A stretch of 64,000 bases of DNA from the IMG/VR virus record IMGVR_UViG_3300007512_000015, positions 1 through 64,000 of that record. One strand, 5' to 3'. Under the pieces are notes generated by a model. It did no database searches. It was not told the origin of the DNA and saw nothing but the letters and a program-made list of their open reading frames with translations. This DNA is from a virus. The translations under genes were made by a program, and so were the position numbers. The stretch's first letter is position 1. Every line of letters starts with the position of its first letter. Shown piece after piece: positions 1-8,591 of the stretch.

Positions 1-2171
1 TGGGTAGCACCCTGGTTCGCAAGGGCGTTGATGACGCCTTCGGTGGCCGCCGTAGAGTCAACCTGGAGGTCCAACGTCTCATTGGTGGAATCAATGACGA
101 AAGTAGTTCCACCCGAAGCAGCCGTGTAGGTGATTTCATCACCCGTCATGGTAGCGCCGAAGCCCGTCCCGTGGCCGGTGGGGTCGCCCAAGTCAACCTC
201 GCCGCCTGTGATGGGGGCACCGTCAATCACCACGTCCATCTGATCCGAGGCGTTGTTGATGAGGAAGTAGGGTGCGCTTCCCGGAACCGTGTACTTGGCC
301 AGGGTCGCATCCTGGTCTGCGAACGTGATTGTGATGTCCTCCTCCACAGGTCCCGTGTAAGAGGTCTGGACAAAAGGTGGCTCGAAGCGGCAATCAGGAG
401 TTGCTTCAGAACCGCTGGGGAACTGGATTGTCACTGTCGCCAGCCCAGCCGACTTGGCCGTGAACTGCGGGGTAAAGACAGAAGCTCCAGCACCATCCAA
501 AAGCGTGTATGTCCCGCCTCCAGAGCCGCCTTCCGAGGCAACCGTGACCGTGTAGGTCTGGTCCTGAAGGGTGTTGTAGTAGAAGGTAGCCCAGACACTT
601 GCCCCAACCGGAACAGCCTCTTCCAATGTCATCTGACCAGCTTCGCCGTCTACCTTGGTCACTGTCACACGACCTCGATCCAGCGCGTCCTGCATGTCAT
701 ATCCCCAGTAGGCATACACAAGGTCAGGGCGGTTTGTGGCAAGGTCCACGCGGCCATTGGAGATTTCAGCGAAAGTGCTCGCCGCGAGGGGGGTGCTCCG
801 ACCGTTACCCGTGGTCGGGACCAGAGGCAGGCTCCAGTCCACCCGGTTCTCAACCGAAGGCGTACCGGAAGTGTCCACCACAGGGGAACATTCAGCAAGA
901 TACTGGCGAGTATCTACAAGAGTGCCCGACACCTGAGTGCCGTCCAGGTAGGTAGACCCGGCAGTGTGCTCTCCCGCACGAACCAGGACGGCGCTTCCCC
1001 ACACGATGAGGTCGTCTTCGAGAACAAAGTCAGCGCCCTCAATCCAATCGGTGCGGTCATCGGTGACGCCACACTGGAAAACATCCGTGACATTCCGATG
1101 GGCAAGGTAGTCGAAGGTGTCCTGCCAACTGTTGAAGTAGTATTGGCAAGTAACAACTGCACCAGCCTCGGGAGCGAAAGGAAGGGTGACAGCACCCGTC
1201 TGGCCGTCAAGAGCCGACGGAATCACCTGCACGCTATCGACCTTCACCGTAACGTCGGAGGGATCAGTGGAAGCCACACCCTCATTGGTCCCATCAACAA
1301 TGGGGCGCTGGAAGGTGTAGAAGACCTTGTTGCGGGCTGTGTCGGTTCCTGCGGTGAGTCCCAGAGTGGTGTTGGCACTTCCCGAATCAACATAAATGTC
1401 CCGATCCGCAGTCAAACGGAGGACAGTGTTTCCGAAGTTATCCACCGTAGTGGTGGCGGCCAACGATGCTCCCGCGATGCTCGAAGCAGAGTTGATGAAA
1501 GAAGAAATCTGGGCAGCCGACCACCCAGCAGCCGGTGAAGCGGAGAGGGTAACCTCCACTTCAGTCTCGCTGTCTACGAGGAACTTCAGTTCATCGTTAG
1601 CGCCCGTAGTGATTTGGTAGGTCTCACTGGCCGAGCCGATAACTTCGGGGCCGTTAGGAGAAACCTGTTCCGACAGGGTATCCGTGATGAGGGTGTCAGT
1701 ACGGTTGAAGTAGTAGGTCACCTTCACTTCGTCTGTTGCCTCGGGGGTGACCGAGAGGCGAAGGATTCCCGTGGCACCTGTGATCGCAAGAACAACCACC
1801 GGGTCCCCGTTGACCGTGACCGAGACAGAGGCGGCATCCGTGGCTGTTGTGCCGGTTCCATCTCCGCTCACGATGGGGTAGTGGCGAACCTGAAGTCGAT
1901 CCAGGCTTCCGTCGAAGGACCCGTGAGTAACAGCCCCCGCATCAGAGATAGAGACCACCGCTCGACCCGTCTCATCCTCTTGGACGATTCGCTGGTCTAC
2001 CGTAGAGGAACTCCCACGGACCATAGTAAGGCCCATCTGGACCAAAGTCTCGGAGCCAGTACCCAGGAGAAGGGGGAGGGTGACGGAAGCCGCCAAGCCC
2101 ACGTTGGGATCTTCGTAAAGGGTCTGGGTGTAAACGCCAGGGGGTGCATAAATGCTTCCAGGAAATGCCAC
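1..2171 (-). CDS. Probable tail sheath protein, N-terminal part (cut by left edge)
   Basis: An open frame of about 723 codons runs without a stop from a GTG start to the left edge. The start is set by a GGAGG ribosome site 8 bases upstream. The N-terminus reads MAFPGSIYAPPGVYTQTLYE, and the PGVY-type opening is typical of contractile tail sheath proteins. The rest is rich in beta-prone, Thr/Val/Gly segments, with Ig-like stretches such as VTVNGDPVVVLAITGATG around residue 100, as in enlarged sheaths with inserted domains. The C-terminal sheath core, which would settle the call, lies outside the window. Alternative: another large tail or adhesin protein. A late-type promoter element precedes it at 2237-2254. 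Confidence 0.55.
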   Translation of the reverse strand, partial: MAFPGSIYAPPGVYTQTLYEDPNVGLAASVTLPLLLGTGSETLVQMGLTMVRGSSSTVDQRIVQEDETGRAVVSISDAGAVTHGSFDGSLDRLQVRHYPIVSGDGTGTTATDAASVSVTVNGDPVVVLAITGATGILRLSVTPEATDEVKVTYYFNRTDTLITDTLSEQVSPNGPEVIGSASETYQITTGANDELKFLVDSETEVEVTLSASPAAGWSAAQISSFINSASSIAGASLAATTTVDNFGNTVLRLTADRDIYVDSGSANTTLGLTAGTDTARNKVFYTFQRPIVDGTNEGVASTDPSDVTVKVDSVQVIPSALDGQTGAVTLPFAPEAGAVVTCQYYFNSWQDTFDYLAHRNVTDVFQCGVTDDRTDWIEGADFVLEDDLIVWGSAVLVRAGEHTAGSTYLDGTQVSGTLVDTRQYLAECSPVVDTSGTPSVENRVDWSLPLVPTTGNGRSTPLAASTFAEISNGRVDLATNRPDLVYAYWGYDMQDALDRGRVTVTKVDGEAGQMTLEEAVPVGASVWATFYYNTLQDQTYTVTVASEGGSGGGTYTLLDGAGASVFTPQFTAKSAGLATVTIQFPSGSEATPDCRFEPPFVQTSYTGPVEEDITITFADQDATLAKYTVPGSAPYFLINNASDQMDVVIDGAPITGGEVDLGDPTGHGTGFGATMTGDEITYTAASGGTTFVIDSTNETLDLQVDSTAATEGVINALANQGAT

Positions 2172-2236
2172 GGGTCTATCCTCCGAGATAAGTCGGCCCA
2201 AGCCTCGCGACTCAGGAAGGTGTCAGCACAGCGGTG

Positions 2237-2254
2237 CCAATAGACATTCAACCG
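2237..2254 (-). promoter_or_regulatory. Late-promoter-like element before the sheath gene
   Basis: Reads CGGTTG-AATGTC-TATTGG on the minus strand, 65 bases before the GTG start at 2171. It fits the 18-bp element found before other late genes here (CGGT, pyrimidine before TAT/GAT). Confidence 0.45.
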
Positions 2255-2323
2255 TCCCAGGATGGGAGGAGCAGGGGAAGGCCCCTGCAAAAGCCTCTGG
2301 ATATAGGAAGCCCACCGGAGGTT

Positions 2324-2782
2324 TTAGTCTTTATCGCTCCCAGCCTTTGCAGCGGAGGCGTCATGGGCAACCTTCCTGCGCTCATTCACGGTCCCCACCT
2401 CTTTCTGATCCATGACCCGGTAGTTGCCTTCCACGCGCTCATCCCGAACAACGTGCTCCAGATTGACGGCCCTCCCAGCCTTTCGCTCATCCCGAACGAG
2501 GCTGTGTTTATATGAACGAGTCTTCTCTATCTCCTCCCAACGCCGCGCCGCATCCCGTCCAATGACACGATCCGCGTTGTAGTCGATGGAGTGAACCCCT
2601 GTGTTTTGGGGTCGAGGGCCACCCACAGGGGTGTGGGCAAACGTGTGGTTGCACGCGGACATCATTTTTCGAGCACGCTTTCCGCACTCCCCGCAGTCCA
2701 CTTGGGGATCATCCACGATCCGACGGAACAACTTTTCAAAGCGTACTCCACAGGAATCGCACTGGAACTCATACAAAGGCAC
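2324..2782 (-). CDS. FmdB-like zinc-ribbon protein
   Basis: 152 residues. The N-terminus MPLYEFQCDSCG followed by CGECGKRARKMMS gives two CxxC pairs (about residues 8-11 and 30-33), the pattern of the FmdB/small zinc-ribbon family. The remainder is charged and low in hydrophobic residues. The start is GTG with a GGGAGG site 7 bases upstream. The role in phage is not known; such ribbons are often close to structural genes, and a second one lies at 19368-19754. It is divergent from the plus-strand island starting at 2860. Confidence 0.7.
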   Translation of the reverse strand: MPLYEFQCDSCGVRFEKLFRRIVDDPQVDCGECGKRARKMMSACNHTFAHTPVGGPRPQNTGVHSIDYNADRVIGRDAARRWEEIEKTRSYKHSLVRDERKAGRAVNLEHVVRDERVEGNYRVMDQKEVGTVNERRKVAHDASAAKAGSDKD

Positions 2783-2859
2783 TGGAAAACCTCCCCCCTA
2801 ATCCTACCGAGGGGGTTCCCAAACGAACAAAAGATCGTAAGGAACTCATGGAGGGCACC

Positions 2860-3069
2860 ATGCCTATCACAGACAACCAAATCGCAGAGCTTGCTCGGGT
2901 GGACTCCCTCGAAGCCGTGGCTGAACAGGTCGCGCAAGAGGAGGCCCTGGAGGCCGCTGAACTTCCCATAGAACCCTGGGCAGCCGCCTCGGTGTTGGTG
3001 GGAGGTAGCCCCGGAAACGGCAAGTCCCTTCCCATCTGCTGGGACGAAGACGACGTACTTCCGTTCTAA
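2860..3069 (+). CDS. Small acidic protein of unknown function
   Basis: 69 residues from MPITDNQIAELARVD; a longer form starting at 2848 (MEGT...) is possible. I prefer 2860 because GGAGG lies 5 bases before it, although 2848 also has an AAGGA. The middle is an Ala/Glu-rich helix (EAVAEQVAQEEALEAAE). There is no recognised domain; a GGSPGNGKS stretch near residue 51 looks like a P-loop but sits too close to the C-terminus for an ATPase. First gene of the plus-strand run leading to DNA ligase. Confidence 0.5.
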   Translation: MPITDNQIAELARVDSLEAVAEQVAQEEALEAAELPIEPWAAASVLVGGSPGNGKSLPICWDEDDVLPF

Positions 3070-3079
3070 AGGAGAAGAC

Positions 3080-3190
3080 ATGGAACACCTCATGGGATGT
3101 CACGGTGAATGGGCGCTGCTACTTGGTAGTCTCGCCAACCTCCCGCTGCTGGGGGCTTGGATTCGCTGCAAGCTAAAGGCAAGTGCATGA
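3080..3190 (+). CDS. 36-residue hydrophobic small protein
   Basis: ATG with an AGGAG site 7 bases upstream; the stop overlaps the next start as ATGA at 3187-3190. The product, beginning MEHLMGCHGEWALLLG, is largely hydrophobic (residues about 12-30) with a basic C-terminus, so a single membrane-spanning or membrane-attached peptide is likely. Similar tiny proteins occur beside short early genes in other phages. Function unknown. Confidence 0.5.
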   Translation: MEHLMGCHGEWALLLGSLANLPLLGAWIRCKLKASA

Positions 3191-3405
3191 ACGACTACGA
3201 CGCCATCGGGATCGCGGAAGGGTTTGTCGAGAACCCCGGCAAGACCGACGAAGAGAGAACAAAGATTGAGATTGCTGCTTGGCAACACCTCATCGACACC
3301 GGACTCGCCTGGAACCTCCAGGGCTGGTTCGGACGAACTGCCTTGCACCTCATCAACGAAGGCATCTGCACCAGGAAGACTGATGAAAGCACCAACACGA
3401 ACTGA
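3187..3405 (+). CDS. Small conserved phage protein (DUF7417-like)
   Basis: 72 residues starting MNDYDAIGIAEGF; the start is coupled to the previous gene by an ATGA overlap. The core, WQHLIDTGLAWNLQGWFGRT, matches the consensus I remember for a family very common in phages, in which a short helical protein carries LAWQLQG..GRTA..LI..G. Function unknown. It overlaps the next gene by 23 bases in another frame. Confidence 0.65.
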   Translation: MNDYDAIGIAEGFVENPGKTDEERTKIEIAAWQHLIDTGLAWNLQGWFGRTALHLINEGICTRKTDESTNTN

Positions 3406-3760
3406 CTCGCACGCTATCCATGTCAACTGGGAACCCGGCAACGGGACTCGCTATGACGTGGTGCTTGTCTACCTGGAGCAAGAGTTCCAAGGGACGGGAA
3501 AGGGGATGGTTCTGGTTACTGCGAGCGGTTTCCCAAGAGCAACCTCGTTCATCATCAACCCTAACGGGGGTGTCCTCCACTTCACCTACGTCGTGGAGAA
3601 GTCAGGACTTGAGGTTCACGATGCCAGCGTGGTGACAGAGATTGTGGCCGCAGTCCTTGGACGGGAAGCCGTCCCCACAAAGGAAAGCTGGTATCGAGAG
3701 AGCGTACAGACCCCTTTCGCTGACATTTGGGAGGGTTCCCTTCCATTCGGGTCATCGTAG
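3383..3760 (+). CDS. Hypothetical protein in the ligase island
   Basis: 125 residues from MKAPTRTDSHAIHVNWEPG. The start is chosen over the longer frame because AGGAAG lies 5 bases upstream and the longer form would almost fully overlap the preceding gene. Alternating beta-strand pattern (YDVVLVYLEQEF, GMVLVTAS, GGVLHFTYVVEK) suggests a small alpha/beta fold. No family recognised. 18 bases separate it from the ligase start, so the two are likely co-transcribed. Confidence 0.55.
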   Translation: MKAPTRTDSHAIHVNWEPGNGTRYDVVLVYLEQEFQGTGKGMVLVTASGFPRATSFIINPNGGVLHFTYVVEKSGLEVHDASVVTEIVAAVLGREAVPTKESWYRESVQTPFADIWEGSLPFGSS

Positions 3761-3778
3761 AGAGGGAAAGGAGGGCCT

Positions 3779-5788
3779 ATGCCTATCACCCATGCCCAAG
3801 CTCAAACGCTTGCCCAGGAACTCACTGCCGCACGGGACGCCTACTACAACGGCACCCCCACTATGTCGGATGCGGAGTTTGACGCCAAAGAGGCACAGCT
3901 TCGTAAAGAAATGCCGAACAACCCGTTCTTCACAACGGTTGGTGCGCCTGCTGTGTCGGCGTGGAAGAAGACCCCTCACCGCATCCCGATGGGGTCGTTG
4001 AACAAGGCACAGAACGAATCCGACATGAAGGCGTGGCACAGCGCGTCCGTGTTGAGGATGCCTTCGTCGCAACTGACGAGCCGGGACGTTCTCATCACGG
4101 AGAAGCTGGATGGGATCTCCATCAGCCTTCGGTACGAAAACGGCAAGCTGAAGCAAGCTGTGACTCGCGGGGATGGCCTCATCGGGGAAGACATCACCCG
4201 CAACGTCAAGTTGATGAAGGTCCCCAACACGCTCACCAGTGATTGGAGCGGGTTCGTGCGTGGAGAGATTATCTGCAAGAAGTCGGACTTCGCAGCCCAC
4301 TTCCCCGGAGAATCCAACCCTCGGAACACTGCTTCAGGGACCGCCAAGAGGCAGTCTGACCCCAGCAAGTGCAAGCATCTGACCATCATCGCCTTTGACT
4401 GCTTCCCTGACAACGGTTGGTGCCAGCAAGGGTACGCTGCCTTCGAGCGCAAGGACCAAGAACTCGATGAACTGAAGACCCTCGGATTCGAGACTCCCCA
4501 CTGGCAGAATGTCGGTATCCGGGCCGATGACATCGAGAACTACTACCAGCAGTACATCAGCCCAACTGGTTTCCAGACCCAAGTAGCGGGGAACCTCATC
4601 CCCAGCCGTGCTTCGGTGGATTATGAGATTGATGGTCTCGTCCTCATCATGAACGACAAGCATGAATGGGAGAGCCTGGGCGAGAAGAACCACAGGCCCG
4701 CAGGCTCCATCGCCTACAAGTTCCCCCACGAGGCACAGGAAACCACCCTGAACAACATCCGTTGGCAGGTGGGGAACACTGGCCGGATCACTCCCGTCGC
4801 AGAGTTTGACCCCGTGAGTCTCGCAGGGGCGCAGGTAAAGCAGGCAAGCCTTCACAACGTGGCCAATATCAAGCGCCTTGGGACTACCGCAGCCCCGCGA
4901 ACCTTGGCGATGGGCGACCGCATCCTTGTGTCTCGTCGGAATGACGTGATCCCGTATGTAGAAGCTCTGGTAAAGGCTGCTCCCCCTTCGGTGGTGTGCT
5001 TCGACGTGCCCACTGCCTGCCCCGTGTGTGGGTGCGGAGCAGCCACAGTGGGAGAGTACCTTGTGTGCCCCAACAAGGGCGGCTGTGCTGCACAGACCGC
5101 AGGAGCCGTGAAGCGATGGGTAAAGAAGGTAGGCGTCCTCGGATGGGGAGACACCACCATCGAAGGGCTGTGCGACCAAGGAGTCATCAAGGACCCTGCT
5201 GACCTCTACACGCTGGGGTTCGCTGATGTAGCCCTGATGGAGATCGACGGGCGACGTATCGGCGGGAACGCACGCCCCTTCCTCGATGACCTCCATGCAA
5301 AGAAGGACATGCCGCTCCACGTCTTCGTAGGAAGCCTCGGGATCGACCTTATGGGGCGGTCAATGGTGAAGAAGCTGGTGGATGCGGGGCTGGACAACAT
5401 CAACATGATGTTCCATGCCACGGAACACGCTCTTGCCCGCATCCCCGGAATGGGGGACACCAAGGCAACAGCGTTCCACGTCGGCATCCGTGAGAAGGCC
5501 CCTCTCATCGAGAAGTTGTTCAAGGCAGGTGTCACCATCAAGAAGCAAGCCGCAGGTGCTCTGACAGGCAAGAGCGTCTGTATGACAGGCTTCCGTGACC
5601 CAAGCCTCACCGCAGCCATCGAGGAGCAGGGAGGGTCCGTGAAGAGCAGTGTCAGCAAGTCCTTGGCCTTCCTTGTCTGCAAGGACCCCAACAGCACCTC
5701 TGGCAAGGCCCAGAAGGCACGCCAGTACGGTGTGAAGGTGGTGGGGGTGGATGACATCTGGGAACTGCTGGGAGGCCGTCCTGATTAG
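3779..5788 (+). CDS. ligA: NAD-dependent DNA ligase
   Basis: 669 residues, the normal length for bacterial LigA. It seals nicks in duplex DNA using NAD+. A short domain Ia is followed by the adenylation site K109-L-D-G (TEKLDG), then SISLRYENGKL, TRGDG..GEDIT, VRGE and NPRNTASGT motifs, an OB region, a four-cysteine zinc finger (CPVCGC...CPNKGGC, about residues 417-440), helix-hairpin-helix repeats and a C-terminal BRCT domain (about 590-669, LTGKSVCMTGFRD). All expected parts are present, so it should be active. It is the last gene of the plus-strand island and its stop overlaps the convergent membrane-protein gene by 4 bases. Phages more often carry ATP-dependent ligases. Confidence 0.95.
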   Translation: MPITHAQAQTLAQELTAARDAYYNGTPTMSDAEFDAKEAQLRKEMPNNPFFTTVGAPAVSAWKKTPHRIPMGSLNKAQNESDMKAWHSASVLRMPSSQLTSRDVLITEKLDGISISLRYENGKLKQAVTRGDGLIGEDITRNVKLMKVPNTLTSDWSGFVRGEIICKKSDFAAHFPGESNPRNTASGTAKRQSDPSKCKHLTIIAFDCFPDNGWCQQGYAAFERKDQELDELKTLGFETPHWQNVGIRADDIENYYQQYISPTGFQTQVAGNLIPSRASVDYEIDGLVLIMNDKHEWESLGEKNHRPAGSIAYKFPHEAQETTLNNIRWQVGNTGRITPVAEFDPVSLAGAQVKQASLHNVANIKRLGTTAAPRTLAMGDRILVSRRNDVIPYVEALVKAAPPSVVCFDVPTACPVCGCGAATVGEYLVCPNKGGCAAQTAGAVKRWVKKVGVLGWGDTTIEGLCDQGVIKDPADLYTLGFADVALMEIDGRRIGGNARPFLDDLHAKKDMPLHVFVGSLGIDLMGRSMVKKLVDAGLDNINMMFHATEHALARIPGMGDTKATAFHVGIREKAPLIEKLFKAGVTIKKQAAGALTGKSVCMTGFRDPSLTAAIEEQGGSVKSSVSKSLAFLVCKDPNSTSGKAQKARQYGVKVVGVDDIWELLGGRPD

Positions 5789-6126
5789 TCGGTGCCCCTG
5801 CCAAAGTAGAAGCCGATAGCGGAACCCACCAACCCCGTGATGGGCGGCAGGAGGATGCCAAGCATGTCCTTGATGTTGTCGTAGTCAGTCCATTGACGGG
5901 CAACAGCCATGAACGCGAACAAGATGGTGAAGGCCAGGATTCCCAACAGGAACCACGCAATCGTCCCCCGTACCTGTTCCCTCTTGGGGTTGGGGTCATA
6001 GGTGTCAGCCTGGAGTGCGGCAAACTCTAACTGCGGCCCTTCCCTGGTGAGGTCCACTTCAGCCCCCGCATACGGCTCCTCTTGAGGGGAAGGTATCTCC
6101 GCAGGGGTTTCGGGAACATCAGACAC
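5785..6126 (-). CDS. Two-helix membrane protein, holin candidate
   Basis: 113 residues with a GTG start. The first 50 residues are acidic and Pro-rich; two hydrophobic helices follow, at about 57-75 (IAWFLLGILAFTILFAFMAV) and 87-108 (GILLPPITGLVGSAIGFYFG). It is downstream of the peptidoglycan-active gene at 6409 on the same strand, which makes a holin or other lysis role plausible, but the sequence alone does not prove it. The GTG has only a weak ribosome site and lies 8 bases after the stop of the RHH gene, so translational coupling is likely. Confidence 0.6.
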   Translation of the reverse strand: MSDVPETPAEIPSPQEEPYAGAEVDLTREGPQLEFAALQADTYDPNPKREQVRGTIAWFLLGILAFTILFAFMAVARQWTDYDNIKDMLGILLPPITGLVGSAIGFYFGRGTD

Positions 6127-6134
6127 AAGCCGAC

Positions 6135-6374
6135 CTACCGCTTCACACGGTACATCTGGCCCTTGCGATCCTCGAACAGAAGCGTGCAGCCTTCGTGCGT
6201 CTTGTGGGTGAGGTACACGTCCATCTTGATGGCGCGTCGAATAGCGTCGGTGACGGTGATGCCCTCTTCCCGAGCCAAGGCTTCCAACTCCTCATACTCA
6301 CGACGAGGAAGGTTCACCCGTACCCGAACGAGGTCGTCTTTGTCCCAATGACCTTTTTTGGATGGAGGCTTCAT
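6135..6374 (-). CDS. Ribbon-helix-helix DNA-binding protein
   Basis: 79 residues. The segment VRVRVNLPRREYEELEALAR followed by EEGITVTDAIRRAIKM is the RHH (MetJ/Arc/CopG) fold: a beta strand that would insert in the major groove, then two helices with a conserved turn. A basic C-terminal tail follows. It probably acts as a dimeric repressor; targets are unknown. The start has no clear ribosome site, and a GGTAGGG-TTTATCC sequence touches the ATG, so this mRNA may be translated by coupling or be leaderless. Confidence 0.75.
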   Translation of the reverse strand: MKPPSKKGHWDKDDLVRVRVNLPRREYEELEALAREEGITVTDAIRRAIKMDVYLTHKTHEGCTLLFEDRKGQMYRVKR

Positions 6375-6408
6375 GGATAAACCCTACCCACGAAGCCTCC
6401 AAGCAGGG

Positions 6409-7224
6409 CTACCACCACTGATCCATCAAGGTGTAGCTGAACACGTCGATCCCCAGCAAGTCTCGCTGCTTGTGGGCCAAAGACATCATCTCGTTGAATC
6501 CATCCAGGCGGGCATGAACTTGGCACCCGGCGCTCCACTTATTTACCTGGGTCGATTCGCCGGAAGTCGAGGATCTATGCAGGTTTATCCCGAAGTAGCC
6601 TGTCGCTTCAGAGTCCACGTCGTGATCCAGGATGTCGTCCTTGTTTGAATCACGGTACACCTTGACCTTCGCGGCTCGCTGACAGAGCGCCTCGTACTTC
6701 CCATTGTGCAAGTCAATCTTCCAGGCGTGGTACTGGCCTGGAACAAGAATGGCCGTCCCCCTGACGTTGCTCGGGTTCTCCAACCAATAAGTGCCTGGGT
6801 CGCAAGTCGCAGGCCAATAATGGACTTTCCAAAGGCCCTTTTCGGTGTACGCAACCCCCATCGCATCATCGAAGGAGTTGCTCTTGGGGTTGGGCGAACG
6901 AATACCGAACAGGTTCAAGTGGAAGTCCCCCTCCCACATGATTTCGTGGCCCAGTGATTTGAGGTGTACGAGCACAGGAGGCAGCGGTCCCGGAGGATCC
7001 TTCTTGGCTTCTGCTTCAACATCTGCCTGAAGAGCTTTCCAGGTGTTCTTGCCAACGATCCCGTCAGCCCCCAAGCCCTTGTCGCGCTGGAACTGCATCA
7101 CCTTGGCCTCGGTGCCGGAACCAAAGATTCCATCGGCCCCTGTGGCGTATCCATGTTCCGTAAGAAGTTGCTGACACAACTTCACGTCACTCCCCTTGTC
7201 CCCTTTACGAATAGTAGACGGCAT
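6409..7224 (-). CDS. Endolysin-like peptidoglycan enzyme with PG-binding domain
   Basis: 271 residues. Residues about 4-65 form a PG_binding_1 domain (KGDKGSDVKLCQQLL, GIFGSGTEAKVMQFQRDKGL, ADGIVGKNTW). The C-terminal 180 residues contain FGINLHRSS..., then KWSAGCQV and FSYTLMDQW, matching an L,D-transpeptidase/YkuD-like group in which the HR and the SxGC cysteine are the active residues. The likely role is peptidoglycan cleavage or remodelling at lysis. There is no signal peptide, so it would need a holin or another exit route; a membrane protein lies two genes downstream. Confidence 0.75.
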   Translation of the reverse strand: MPSTIRKGDKGSDVKLCQQLLTEHGYATGADGIFGSGTEAKVMQFQRDKGLGADGIVGKNTWKALQADVEAEAKKDPPGPLPPVLVHLKSLGHEIMWEGDFHLNLFGIRSPNPKSNSFDDAMGVAYTEKGLWKVHYWPATCDPGTYWLENPSNVRGTAILVPGQYHAWKIDLHNGKYEALCQRAAKVKVYRDSNKDDILDHDVDSEATGYFGINLHRSSTSGESTQVNKWSAGCQVHARLDGFNEMMSLAHKQRDLLGIDVFSYTLMDQWW

Positions 7225-7261
7225 CGTTTCTCCCGATCTTTTTAGTTGGTGGCAGGCGAAC

Positions 7262-8491
7262 CTACCGAATCAGAGCGTAGTCCCGCGTCCGGTCCTTGAA
7301 CCAGGGATCCCTCAACGACACCAACTGAAGGTCCTGCACCAACTTCAAATCATTGGGCGAACCTGCTTCAGCAAGGTCGTCGTCGGAAACCCCGGACATG
7401 GCTTGAGCGTTATCCACGCTGGTCTGAATCACCCTACTCAGGGCACGGTCCAATGGAACGTGGATTGCCCAATCAGTCAGCAGGGACACTGATACGCTTG
7501 CCGTATAGAAATAGTCATCACCTGTTTCATCGTAGACCTCCTCCGCTTCCCCGCCCATCGAGACAGTCTGGATTTCAATGCCTTCAGAAGACAGGCGGTT
7601 ACGAAGGATGCCGTGCAAATACATCACCGTGCGGTCAGTGATTTCAGCTTGGGAGTGGACATCCCTTGCCATGATGTCCAAATCAAGGTTCATCTCCCAC
7701 CTGCCGCCATACTCAAGGGCAGCATCTTCCCGCTGTGAGGAGACAACCACAGCCATAATGTCGTTCTCCTGGATGCTACGGCCAAACGCCAACACCACTC
7801 CAGGAATCGCTTGATTGTCTGACATGTTGCTGGGGGCGATAAACGGTCCTGCGGTGGTCCCCGCGTACCGATAATCCACAGAGAGGTAGGTTCCTCTCCG
7901 CAAGGGAGCCGCGAGCGTGATTTGGCCTGTGGCTGCGTCTGCGGTGTAGTTGATGCCTTCATACAGGGGAAGGCTTCCCGGCATCTCAAACACGCGCAGG
8001 GAGCCAGCATGGAAGGCTTGGGACGACACCTCATACAACCGAGGGCCTAATGGTGAGGGTGTTTCATCGTAGACTTCCAGGAGAGGGTCTACATAGAACA
8101 CGAAATGTTCGCCAACCACCCCACGGAAAGTGGCCTCTTCTTTTCGGATCTCGATGAAGTAAATGCCGGGGGGAGAGGGAAACACCCCGTCGTTATCCCG
8201 GATGGCCCTGCCGTCTTCACGAACCCACTCGATAGCCAATCCGGGTTGGTCGAAAACCCCTGTCAGATGGCAATAGGAGACTACCGTGCCTTGGTAGTTG
8301 TCAGCCGAAAGCTGCATCGGGTTGGCCGACGCATTCTTGAGGATGATTGCTTGCTGTGGCCTTTCCTTGAAAGAGAACTTCCCCTGGATGTTGGGAACCA
8401 GGGAGTCTCTGTACTTGGCATTGTAGGACCAGAACTCACGCAACTCCTGGAGAAGCCTGCGTCTGATTCCTTCTGTGAGATTGACAAACAA
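7262..8491 (-). CDS. Predicted virion structural protein (tail/baseplate type)
   Basis: 409 residues, TTG start with GGAGG 4 bases upstream. Mostly beta-prone after an N-terminal helix (RRRLLQELREFWSYNAKY). Contains RGTYLSVDYRYAGTTAGPFI and a domain with RWEMNLDLDIMARDVHSQAEITD, a pattern seen in phage tail-associated proteins that assay-like tail terminators share (a conserved DIxAxD region). No enzyme motif. It has its own late-type promoter (8513-8530) and is followed by the endolysin-like gene. Confidence 0.6.
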   Translation of the reverse strand: MFVNLTEGIRRRLLQELREFWSYNAKYRDSLVPNIQGKFSFKERPQQAIILKNASANPMQLSADNYQGTVVSYCHLTGVFDQPGLAIEWVREDGRAIRDNDGVFPSPPGIYFIEIRKEEATFRGVVGEHFVFYVDPLLEVYDETPSPLGPRLYEVSSQAFHAGSLRVFEMPGSLPLYEGINYTADAATGQITLAAPLRRGTYLSVDYRYAGTTAGPFIAPSNMSDNQAIPGVVLAFGRSIQENDIMAVVVSSQREDAALEYGGRWEMNLDLDIMARDVHSQAEITDRTVMYLHGILRNRLSSEGIEIQTVSMGGEAEEVYDETGDDYFYTASVSVSLLTDWAIHVPLDRALSRVIQTSVDNAQAMSGVSDDDLAEAGSPNDLKLVQDLQLVSLRDPWFKDRTRDYALIR

Positions 8492-8512
8492 GGGACCTCC
8501 AACCTTCCGTGA

Positions 8513-8530
8513 TGGATAGGCACCCTACCA
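8513..8530 (-). promoter_or_regulatory. Late-promoter-like element
   Basis: Reads TGGTAG-GGTGCC-TATCCA on the minus strand, 21 bases before the TTG start at 8491. One mismatch in the CGGT block; the pyrimidine and TAT are kept. Confidence 0.5.
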
Positions 8531-8538
8531 ACCATCTT

Positions 8539-8556
8539 CGGTAGACCGCTGATAGC
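8539..8556 (+). promoter_or_regulatory. Late-promoter-like element for the lipoprotein gene
   Basis: Reads CGGTAG-ACCGCT-GATAGC on the plus strand, 35 bases before the start at 8592. It is arranged back to back with the minus-strand copy at 8513-8530. Confidence 0.45.
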
Positions 8557-8591
8557 GGGTCGTGTCTATGGGCAATGCCCGAGGAGACCAA

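Noticed and set aside
171-1538. 455-codon open frame on the plus strand
   Set aside because: Antisense to the sheath-like gene. Its product is Arg/Gly/Val/Ser-rich and shows no domain, while the minus frame is continuous from a good GTG start.
2997-3030. P-loop-like GGSPGNGKS in the 69-residue protein at 2860
   Set aside because: It lies 12 residues before the end of a tiny protein with no room for Walker B or a nucleotide-binding fold.
6375-6395. GGTAGGG-TTTATCC before the RHH gene as a late promoter
   Set aside because: The spacing is two bases shorter than in the other copies and it touches the ATG, so a transcript would start inside the gene.
7245-7265. CGGTAG at the stop of the gene at 7262 as a further late promoter
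   Set aside because: Followed by GTTCGC-CTGCCA; the required pyrimidine-TAT/GAT part is absent.
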